Of a stretch of DNA of 5,342 nucleotides, positions 1 through 5,252 are shown piece after piece. A model generated the notes under the pieces. That model saw only the letters and a program-made list of their open reading frames with translations, was not told the origin of the DNA and did not search any database. How positions within the stretch are numbered: position 1 is the first letter of the stretch; every line of letters begins with the position of its first letter. This DNA comes from Acidobacteriota bacterium (GTDB lineage Bacteria > Acidobacteriota > UBA6911 > RPQK01 > JADFOI01), in the NCBI GenBank assembly GCA_027295745.1, contig JAPUKI010000279.1:1-5342 (forward strand). Direction: 5' to 3'. The translations under genes and the position numbers were made by a program.

Positions 1-1302
1 CACCAGAGATTGGTAGTTTCTTGATTCAGCTCTTGCTTGAGCCTCCGGATCTGGTGTGCCTCCCGCCAGGCGCCTTTGTGCAGACGGAAACATCTTTTCG
101 AAGTCGGGCGACTGGACGGCTTCCTCACGAGACTTGAAGGGGGGATTGGAGCTCCTGGCGAAGTAGACCTGGAAGGGATCAAGACCCTCGGGCCCCCCAG
201 AGGGAGCCCCAGATCTTCTCCCCAGCAACTCTTTCAGGTCGGGAATAACGACCGGGTCAACCAGCTCGGCTCCCGCAGCTTTCAAATCTTCCACGGCCTG
301 GTCGAATACCTCTTTGACTTTTAGGAAGTCTTCTGACCCAGGCTCCGCATTAGAACCAAACGACTCCCGTAAGACACCAATCCGCGCTCCCCTTAAGCCA
401 TCCTCATCCAGAAAAGCCGTGTAGCTCTCCGGAATTTTGCCATACCCGCGGGCCGTAATGGGATCTTCCGGATCATACCCGACCAAGATTTCCAAAACCG
501 TGGCTGCATCTCTTACCGTGCGCGCCATGGGCCCCATGGAACCGTTTAGGGTTGGCCATCCGTTCCACACCCCGCTTCGACTGACAAGGCCAGCCGATGG
601 TCTCATCCCCACCAGAGAGTTAAAGGTGGATGGCCTGCGAATCGAAGCAAAGCCCTCCTGCCCCACCGCAACTGTAGCGAAGTTCGCTGCAATAGCTCCA
701 CCCGGCCCACCGGAAGAACCGCCTACAGTTCTATCCAGGGCATAGGGGTTTCGTGTTGTCCCAAAGAGGGAACCATGGGTATCACCGCCTCCCAACTCAC
801 CCAGAGTGGCTTTGGCCAAAACGATTGCACCAGCTGCCTTGAGCTTTGCGATGGCAAAGGCGTCTGAGTCCGGAATGTAATCCCTGAAGATCACAGAGCC
901 CATGGTGGTCTGCACGCCTGCGGCGTCAATCTGATCTTTGAGGATGACTGGAATTCCGTGAAGTGGGCCCACCAAACCGGAGGACTGGAATGCGGCATCC
1001 AGTTTCTCGGCCTCTTCGAGTGCTTGGGGATTCACATTGATGATGGAATTAATGAGTGGTCCATTTCTGTCATAGGCCTCAATCCGATCCAGATAGAGTT
1101 GGACCAGCTGGCGAGCTGTGAGCTGTCCCGATTGGTAGGCATTATGAATATCCTCTATGGTCGCCTCCAGAAGCTCGAATGGCTCGGCCGGGGCGCTGAC
1201 AGTTTCAGACCCACAAGACCAAAGCGAGAGCGAAAGAAACGCCAGGAGTGCTGTGGATCTCGAGAGTCTCGAAGAAAATAGTTTGCTTAGGCTCACCTTC
1301 AT
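1..1302 (-). CDS. Secreted amidase-signature (AS) family hydrolase, lipoprotein-type, C-terminus cut by window edge
   Basis: The reading frame is open for 434 codons from an ATG at 1302 to the left edge, with no stop, so the C-terminus lies outside. The start is fixed by AGGAGGTG at 1308-1315, five bases upstream. Residues 1-30 form a basic, hydrophobic signal ending in LWSC, a plausible lipobox with Cys30 as the lipidated residue, so the enzyme probably sits in the periplasm or on the outer membrane. The amidase-signature domain follows. The Ser-cisSer-Lys triad is visible as Lys122 (GIPVILKDQ), cis-Ser196 (GGSSGGPGG) and nucleophile Ser220 (GFASIRRPS). The 24-residue Ser-Ser spacing matches that of fatty acid amide hydrolase. 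Family members hydrolyse amide bonds; automated pipelines often label this type GatA, but the export signal argues against tRNA amidation. The loop before Ser220 reads GQEGFAS rather than the usual GTDxGGS. Substrate unknown; family call is secure. Confidence 0.93.
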   Translation of the reverse strand, partial: MKVSLSKLFSSRLSRSTALLAFLSLSLWSCGSETVSAPAEPFELLEATIEDIHNAYQSGQLTARQLVQLYLDRIEAYDRNGPLINSIINVNPQALEEAEKLDAAFQSSGLVGPLHGIPVILKDQIDAAGVQTTMGSVIFRDYIPDSDAFAIAKLKAAGAIVLAKATLGELGGGDTHGSLFGTTRNPYALDRTVGGSSGGPGGAIAANFATVAVGQEGFASIRRPSTFNSLVGMRPSAGLVSRSGVWNGWPTLNGSMGPMARTVRDAATVLEILVGYDPEDPITARGYGKIPESYTAFLDEDGLRGARIGVLRESFGSNAEPGSEDFLKVKEVFDQAVEDLKAAGAELVDPVVIPDLKELLGRRSGAPSGGPEGLDPFQVYFARSSNPPFKSREEAVQSPDFEKMFPSAQRRLAGGTPDPEAQARAESRNYQSLV

Positions 1303-1424
1303 TACAGCACCTCCTTTGTTCCAACCTTAAAGAAAGCCTTGATCCTCTCCCAAATTCCGAGGCAACACTCCTGGAATAGGTTGAGAAACTCGGTTCAGAA
1401 TCGGCTGTCCCTCTCTTTTTCGCC

Positions 1425-1453
1425 ATATTAGCTTGCTTCCCGGTGAGTGGCAA
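1425..1453 (-). promoter_or_regulatory. Candidate sigma-70-type promoter for the amidase gene
   Basis: On the minus strand, TTGCCA (1453-1448) is followed after exactly 17 bases by TAATAT (1430-1425). The first hexamer matches the consensus at five of six positions and the second at four of six. It would give a leader of roughly 115 bases before the amidase ATG. This is a consensus match only, in a region that also contains repeat sequence. Confidence 0.3.
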
Positions 1454-1482
1454 GGCAAAACTGGCAGCCTGGCATGTGCTAG

Positions 1483-1539
1483 AGAGTTTGGGGACAGTCC
1501 CCGAATTCGGGGGAATTCTTGGGACTGTCCCCAAACTCT
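1483..1539. repeat. 57-base near-perfect hairpin repeat (GGGGACAGTCCC core)
   Basis: A 19-base arm at 1483-1501 (AGAGTTTGGGGACAGTCCC) is perfectly complementary to 1521-1539. Inside it, GAATTC at 1503-1508 pairs with GAATTC at 1513-1518 around a GGGG loop, leaving only C1502 against TT at 1519-1520 unpaired. That makes 25 base pairs in total. Each long arm also contains its own small palindrome (GGGGAC-A-GTCCCC at 1490-1502). From general knowledge, such dispersed palindromes are often REP-type elements moved by REP-associated tyrosine transposases (IS200-like); no such gene is in the window. It lies between divergent genes and has no T-run after it on the plus strand, so it is not an obvious terminator. 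Confidence 0.85.
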
Positions 1540-1549
1540 TCTATATAAT
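1519..1549 (+). promoter_or_regulatory. Putative promoter of the PHP gene (exact TATAAT -10 box)
   Basis: TATAAT at 1544-1549 matches the -10 consensus exactly and lies five bases beyond the right arm of the hairpin repeat. The best -35 match is TTGGGA at 1519-1524, four of six positions with a long 19-base spacer, and it lies largely within the hairpin arm. Transcription would begin near 1556-1558, on top of the only available start codon of the downstream gene. The -10 match is strong and the -35 match weak, so this is a moderate call. Confidence 0.45.
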
Positions 1550-1554
1550 GTTCA

Positions 1555-1568
1555 ATCTTGATCAAGAT
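1555..1568. promoter_or_regulatory. 14-base perfect palindrome at the predicted transcription/translation start of the PHP gene
   Basis: ATCTTGATCAAGAT reads identically on both strands at 1555-1568. It begins five bases after the TATAAT box and contains the TTG start codon at 1558. A dimeric repressor bound here would block both initiation of transcription and ribosome entry. No regulator is encoded nearby and the site does not match an operator I can name, so the operator role is inference. A 14-base palindrome can arise by chance, but its placement is notable. Confidence 0.3.
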
Positions 1569-2655
1569 CCTGCGGTACCTCCTTGGTATCCTGATTCTCC
1601 TTCAGCTTCCTTTCCTCTACAATCTCTATCAAAGCCATCGCCTGTCTCGTTATCTCACCAGCCTGACTCCCCAACAGGTCCCAGCGACACCCTTTCTCGA
1701 CTTAAGAGGAACGATCCACGTTCACAGTGCTGCTGGAGGCCACAGTCTAGGCACCTATCCCGAGATTATCCAGGCCGCCAAGGAGGCTGGATACCATTAT
1801 CTTTTCCTGACCGAACACGTCAGAGAACCCTCTCTCTTTCAGCAGATCAAAGATCCTGATTTGGTTCTCATTTACGGTTCCGAGGAAAACGTGGGCCAGG
1901 AAGGCACAGTTCTGACTACTCGAGACTCAGATCTCAACATCTATACAGGTTCCGACTTGGAGTCGCTCCCCGTCCGCTTCAACGGATTTGAAGTTTACAA
2001 CATGCACGAGAATGCTTTGTCGAAGAATACACCTTATAATTGGGTAAACTTTCTTTACCATCGGGTCCTGTACTCTCATCTCTTCTTTTTTCAGCTTTGG
2101 GAAATGAACCCTGATCGTCTGCTCCAGTGGGACCGGTTCCTCTTAATCAGGAAAGTCACCGGCACGGCTGGAAACGATGCCCACCAGAATATCGGAATTG
2201 TGCTGCAGACAACCTCGGGGCAAAAGATCTTTTCCCTCATGCTAGACCCCTATCTGAGCAGTTTCGAGTTTGTGACAAACCACGTTTTGTTGCCTCCCGA
2301 AAGGGAGATCTCTGGGGAAGCCATTCTGGAAGCCTTGAAGGCGGGATCGAGCTACATATCCTTTGAAAAAATCGCAGATCCCACGGGTTTCTCGTTTCAC
2401 GCCCGGGAGGGAGATCAATTTCGCCCCATGGGTGCGCAGGTGGCTAGAGGATCCGAGCTTGTCCTTCAATCTCCAGTTCCCGTACGGTTCTTCCTCAAAC
2501 GGTCAGGGGACACATTTCAGGAATTTGAGGGAACTCGCTTTTCGCTGCGGGCTGATGAGCCTGGAGTCTACCGCGTGGAAGTCTACTTGTTAGATCCTCC
2601 ACGCCTGCTTCGAGACAAGCCCTGGATCCTGTCCAATCCGATCTTTGTCCAATGA
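1558..2655 (+). CDS. Membrane-anchored PHP-domain putative metal-dependent phosphoesterase
   Basis: The protein has 365 residues. Residues 1-23 form a signal anchor (Lys3 and Arg6, then a hydrophobic run), which would place the rest outside the cytoplasmic membrane. The PHP fold is recognised by motif I HVH (His54, His56), motif II LTEH (Glu86, His87, with Glu in place of the common Asp), Glu109 in GSEEN, GFEVYN around Glu145, and motif IV GNDAH (Asp207, His209). These would bind two or three metals and hydrolyse a phosphoester; the substrate is unknown. A hydrophobic aromatic stretch lies at 164-181. Residues ~280-365 form a beta-rich tail ending in PWILSNPIFVQ, like the C-terminal domain of many exported PHP proteins. 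The start is TTG: an in-frame TAA at 1546-1548 excludes anything earlier, no ATG or GTG follows soon, and no Shine-Dalgarno sequence is visible, suggesting a leaderless message. The family call is firm and the start moderate. Confidence 0.88.
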   Translation: MIKILRYLLGILILLQLPFLYNLYQSHRLSRYLTSLTPQQVPATPFLDLRGTIHVHSAAGGHSLGTYPEIIQAAKEAGYHYLFLTEHVREPSLFQQIKDPDLVLIYGSEENVGQEGTVLTTRDSDLNIYTGSDLESLPVRFNGFEVYNMHENALSKNTPYNWVNFLYHRVLYSHLFFFQLWEMNPDRLLQWDRFLLIRKVTGTAGNDAHQNIGIVLQTTSGQKIFSLMLDPYLSSFEFVTNHVLLPPEREISGEAILEALKAGSSYISFEKIADPTGFSFHAREGDQFRPMGAQVARGSELVLQSPVPVRFFLKRSGDTFQEFEGTRFSLRADEPGVYRVEVYLLDPPRLLRDKPWILSNPIFVQ

Positions 2656-2661
2656 GCTTGG

Positions 2662-2686
2662 GCCCGTGGGCTAAAGCCCACGGCTC
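2662..2686. repeat. REP-like palindrome, left unit of an inverted pair
   Basis: A 9-base arm CCGTGGGCT at 2664-2672 pairs perfectly with AGCCCACGG at 2675-2683 around AA. The unit, with flanks GC and CTC, is 25 bases long and starts seven bases after the stop of the PHP gene. In a convergent gap it could stabilise or end both transcripts, but there is no T-run. The GGGCTAAAGCCC core is a commonly dispersed type in some bacterial phyla (from memory). Confidence 0.8.
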
Positions 2687-2712
2687 CGACTGATCCTCGT
2701 TAGCTCCCAACA

Positions 2713-2737
2713 GAGCCGCAGGCTTTAGCCTGCGGGC
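2713..2737. repeat. REP-like palindrome, right unit, inverted relative to the left one
   Basis: CCGCAGGCT at 2717-2725 pairs perfectly with AGCCTGCGG at 2728-2736 minus the last base (ends at 2736) around TT. Its reverse complement aligns without gaps to the left unit (2662-2686). They differ at four positions only: TG becomes CA in one arm and CA becomes TG in the other, so the stem is kept. Together the two units form a head-to-head REP pair separated by 26 bases, the arrangement expected of a mobile REP doublet. Confidence 0.8.
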
Positions 2738-2752
2738 CTCTGCCCCGCAGGC
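2728..2752. repeat. Third pairing arm next to the right REP unit (alternative hairpin)
   Basis: GCCTGCGGG at 2728-2736 is perfectly complementary to CCCGCAGGC at 2744-2752 with a 7-base loop. The first of these arms is also the 3' arm of the right REP hairpin, so the two stems are mutually exclusive. CCGCAGGC thus occurs twice as a direct repeat (2717-2724 and 2745-2752), flanking their shared complement. The second arm ends eleven bases short of the stop codon of the minus-strand oxidoreductase gene, so the structure could form at the 3' end of that transcript. Confidence 0.6.
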
Positions 2753-2763
2753 CAGAGCCGACT

Positions 2764-4506
2764 TCATATTCCGACCACCACATTGGTCTTGGGCTTGGAG
2801 CAACAGATCAGTACCGATCCCTCATCGGGCAACTCCAGTGGCTCTAGAACGTACTCCACCTCACCTTCCTCGAGCTCACAAATACAGGTATGACAAATAC
2901 CCGACCTGCAGCTGTAATCAGGACTCAATCCATTGGCCTCAGCTAAGTCAAGTATGCTTTCAAAAGAGGGGTTCCAATTTGCCTTGACACTCGACTTGGA
3001 AAAGGAAACCTCGATTTCCTGGCAGCACTCAGCGACTTCAGCTACTCGCTTTGCTGATGCAACCTTTGCCCTCTCCTTGAGGGCAGAAGCGGGACCGAAA
3101 AACTCATAGTGAATCCGCGTCTCGGAGACCCCCCAGGCAAGTAACCCCTCAAACAGAGATTTCATGAAAGGAGTGGGACCACACAGATAGAAATCAACAT
3201 CCTGGCTGGGCACAAGACGTTTCACCAGGTCGATATCCACATATCCAGCCTCATCATAGTCACGTCCCACTGTGTCCTCTGAGGAAGGTCTACTGTACCG
3301 AATGTGAATCCGGACGTTGCTGTTCTTCTCCGCAACCTGACGCACATGGGCTCCCATTACGTGCTCGCGTCCGTTTCGGCTGCCATGAATAAACCAAAGG
3401 GGTCGGTTCGTACCCACCTCCACTATTGCGTTCAACATACTGATCAAAGGTGTCAGCCCAACACCTGCACTGAGTAACACCACCGGGGTTTCAGCCTGGG
3501 CGTCAAGGAAGAATTTTCCTCTGGGGGACTTTGCTAACAGTTTCGAGCCGGGCTCTACCTCATCATGAAAGTAATTGGAAGACACCCCCGGGTACAGATC
3601 TGGCCGGTCAGGCGGAGCGGGTTCTCTCTTGATGGTCAGCCGATAGTAATCTCTGTTGGGGCTGTCCGACAGTGAATAAGTCCGCAATACGGGTTTGTAC
3701 TGTCCCGCTATGTCCAGTTTCAAGGGCAAAAACTGGCCCGGCAAGAAACGTGCTAAAGGCTTACCGTCTTCCGGCAGGAGATAAAATGAGGTGATTGTGT
3801 CACTCTCCGCTACCTTACGATCCACAACGAATGTTCTGAGTTTCTCCTGGATGCCCGTGGAGAGCTCAGCCTTGGCCAAACGCCCTTCAAAGGTGGTTCG
3901 CCAACCTGGGGAAAGAGCTTCAACGCGGAGAGAATTTCTGGCACCATCAAGATTGTCCTTGTCGAAATACATGAGTTTGTTGACCTCAAGAATCGGCATG
4001 CCGATCGGGTCAACCTGGGTTCTTTCGATCACGTCTCCGGCGCCCACCTCACCCTCTTGGAGCACCCGAAAATAGAAGCCCAGCCGCCCACTGGCCAGAA
4101 TCTGACTATAGAACCCCTCAATTCCCATTTTGATGGCCAGCTTGTAACAGGGGACTCGGGGTTGAGTGACCTGGAAAAGCACCGTACCGATTCTGAAAAT
4201 ATCGCCAACATGAACGTCTTCATCCAGCATCCCCTCAACCGTGAGGTTTTCGCCAAATTGGCCAAAGGTGAAATCTGACCTCCCCAGCTCACCCTCCCAA
4301 TAGGCATAATGATCGAAAGAATAAACGTACACTGCTCTGAAGGGTCCGCCGTGCCCCAGCAGGTCAGCCTGTCCGTCGCCCTCGAGATTGAGCGTCTTAA
4401 CCCCTACCCGTCCCTCCACGGGCTCTTTGAAAATGCCTGTTCGAACCGTCTTTCCCTTGAAGGAGATCTCTTTAGGAAGGGAGACATTGACAGAGAGTAA
4501 CTTCAT
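2764..4506 (-). CDS. MOSC–flavin reductase–[2Fe-2S] ferredoxin fusion oxidoreductase (YiiM-like N-terminus)
   Basis: The chosen ATG at 4506 gives 580 residues; a TTG at 4521 would add five. The ATG is preferred because GGAG lies nine bases upstream and MKLLSVNVSLP resembles YiiM-type starts. Residues ~1-215 form a MOSC domain with its helical tail: GDGQADLLGHGGP at 44-56, GEN at 85-87, and PRVPCYKLA with Cys120, the likely molybdenum-cofactor ligand. A ferredoxin-reductase module follows, with flavin motif RTYS (275-278), nucleotide-binding AGVGLTPL (347-354) and YLCGP (440-444). A plant-type ferredoxin ends the chain, with cluster cysteines 533, 538, 541 and 568. The inferred electron path is NAD(P)H to flavin to iron-sulfur cluster to Moco. 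Known YiiM and YcbX proteins reduce N-hydroxylated compounds such as hydroxylaminopurine, so a similar detoxifying role is plausible but unproven. No signal peptide is seen, so it is probably cytoplasmic. It converges on the PHP gene and diverges from the thioesterase. Confidence 0.95.
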   Translation of the reverse strand: MKLLSVNVSLPKEISFKGKTVRTGIFKEPVEGRVGVKTLNLEGDGQADLLGHGGPFRAVYVYSFDHYAYWEGELGRSDFTFGQFGENLTVEGMLDEDVHVGDIFRIGTVLFQVTQPRVPCYKLAIKMGIEGFYSQILASGRLGFYFRVLQEGEVGAGDVIERTQVDPIGMPILEVNKLMYFDKDNLDGARNSLRVEALSPGWRTTFEGRLAKAELSTGIQEKLRTFVVDRKVAESDTITSFYLLPEDGKPLARFLPGQFLPLKLDIAGQYKPVLRTYSLSDSPNRDYYRLTIKREPAPPDRPDLYPGVSSNYFHDEVEPGSKLLAKSPRGKFFLDAQAETPVVLLSAGVGLTPLISMLNAIVEVGTNRPLWFIHGSRNGREHVMGAHVRQVAEKNSNVRIHIRYSRPSSEDTVGRDYDEAGYVDIDLVKRLVPSQDVDFYLCGPTPFMKSLFEGLLAWGVSETRIHYEFFGPASALKERAKVASAKRVAEVAECCQEIEVSFSKSSVKANWNPSFESILDLAEANGLSPDYSCRSGICHTCICELEEGEVEYVLEPLELPDEGSVLICCSKPKTNVVVGI

Positions 4507-4515
4507 CAACTGGTT

Positions 4516-4519
4516 CTCC
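4516..4519 (-). promoter_or_regulatory. Ribosome binding site that decides the start of the MOSC fusion gene
   Basis: GGAG on the minus strand (CTCC at 4516-4519) sits nine bases before the ATG at 4506-4504. The alternative TTG at 4521 would overlap this element and has no purine-rich site of its own upstream, so the ATG is the better start. Confidence 0.6.
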
Positions 4520-4551
4520 AAATCAGCGAGAACGACCTCGGACTTCTAATC

Positions 4552-4746
4552 GTGACCATCATCCTGGGAGATAAGACTACTGCTTCGCCGGACTTGTCAC
4601 AAGACCTCAAAAGCTTCTGGATCAGCGATTTCAGGCCATCACTTGACTGGATAATCAAGATTCGCAAAGCTATCCGAAAAGAGGCCGTTCTCGTTTATGA
4701 GATGACAAAAATGAAGATTGACGAAGTGACGGAGCGGGATGGATGA
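4552..4746 (+). CDS. Doubtful small ORF, possible hypothetical protein or leader ahead of the thioesterase gene
   Basis: A GTG at 4552 opens a 64-codon frame whose TGA overlaps the thioesterase ATG as ATGA (4743-4746). That overlap is typical of translational coupling and is the only positive sign. There is no Shine-Dalgarno sequence before the GTG. The frame is actually open from 4501 without an ATG, and I recognise no domain in the product, which is rich in charged residues with the segment WIIKIRKAIRKEAVLVYEM near the middle. The thioesterase has its own good ribosome site, so it does not need the coupling. The stretch may simply be the promoter region shared by the two divergent genes. 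I consider it more likely non-coding than coding. Confidence 0.2.
   Translation: MTIILGDKTTASPDLSQDLKSFWISDFRPSLDWIIKIRKAIRKEAVLVYEMTKMKIDEVTERDG
4593..4603. promoter_or_regulatory. Short palindrome in the divergent intergenic region
   Basis: CTTGTCACAAG is an 11-base palindrome with a single central base, lying about midway between the divergent starts at 4506 and 4743. It could be a binding site for a dimeric regulator of either gene. It is short enough to be chance and lies within the doubtful small ORF. Confidence 0.15.
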
Positions 4747-5237
4747 AAGGTAAGCCGGTTTCGCAATCACGAACGACCATGACTGAACAGGTCCTTCCCA
4801 ATGACGCTAATACTCATGGGAACATCCTGGGCGGGAAGGTCATGCACCTGATGGATATGGCTGGGGCAATTGCTACTTTTCGGCACAGTAGGATGCCTGT
4901 TGTCACTGTCTCGGTCGATTCTGTTCGTTTTTTGCATCCTATCAAGGTTGGGCAGCTGGTACTGCTGGAGGCGTCTGTGACAAGAGCTTTTACAACCTCG
5001 ATGGAAGTAGAGGTTCAAGTCTTCTCAGAAGATCCGCTCAGCGGTAAACGCATGAAAACCAGCACTGCCTTTTTAACCTTTGTTGCCCTGGATAAGGATG
5101 GCAGACCCGCAAAGATTCCACCCCTGATTGCAGAGACGGAGGAGGAGAAAAGCCGCTACCGCGCAGCGCTGCGACGACGACGACGACGCTTGAGAGAAGC
5201 CAAGAAAACTGGGAATGAAGCACTTAAAGGAGTTTAA
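4743..5237 (+). CDS. Hotdog-fold acyl-CoA thioesterase, YciA/BACH type
   Basis: The protein has 164 residues. It starts at an ATG preceded by GGAG (4731-4734) with an eight-base spacer, and KPVSQSRTTMTEQVLP matches the usual family N-terminus, so the later ATG at 4779 is unlikely. The hotdog signature NDANTHGNILGGKVMHLMDM spans 20-39. Asn23 and Asp38 correspond in spacing to the catalytic Asn/Asp pair of bacterial acyl-CoA thioesterases, and SVDSVRFLHPIKVG at 57-70 is the second conserved segment. Such enzymes hydrolyse acyl-CoA to free acid and CoA in the cytoplasm and act as hexamers (trimers of dimers) in characterised members. The C-terminal ~35 residues are strongly basic and include six consecutive arginines (144-149), more than I expect for the family. 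The gene is divergent from the MOSC fusion and is followed directly by repeats. The family is clear; the acyl specificity is not. Confidence 0.94.
   Translation: MKGKPVSQSRTTMTEQVLPNDANTHGNILGGKVMHLMDMAGAIATFRHSRMPVVTVSVDSVRFLHPIKVGQLVLLEASVTRAFTTSMEVEVQVFSEDPLSGKRMKTSTAFLTFVALDKDGRPAKIPPLIAETEEEKSRYRAALRRRRRRLREAKKTGNEALKGV
5172..5189 (+). repeat. (CGA)5 trinucleotide repeat coding for an arginine run
   Basis: Five CGA codons at 5172-5186 followed by CGC encode Arg144-Arg149 of the thioesterase. CGA is a rarely used arginine codon in many bacteria. Slippage by whole units would change the tail length without shifting the frame. Confidence 0.85.
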
Positions 5238-5252
5238 AGAGATTCGGCGAAA

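Noticed and set aside
437..745. Plus-strand ORFs inside the amidase gene
   Set aside because: The opposite strand encodes a complete amidase signature through this region.
1205..1534. 109-codon minus-strand ORF across the amidase start
   Set aside because: It overlaps the amidase gene out of frame, has no recognisable domain and reads through the hairpin repeat.
1443..1859. 138-codon plus-strand ORF, with an ATG inside the TATAAT box
   Set aside because: It is out of frame with the PHP gene and its product is low-complexity Ser/Pro/Arg-rich, as expected for a shadow frame. The PHP frame carries the conserved motifs.
4643..4671. TTGACT as a -35 box for the thioesterase gene
   Set aside because: At the proper 17-base spacing the -10 position reads AAAGCT, a poor match. 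The better GATAAT at 4650-4655 has no partner -35.
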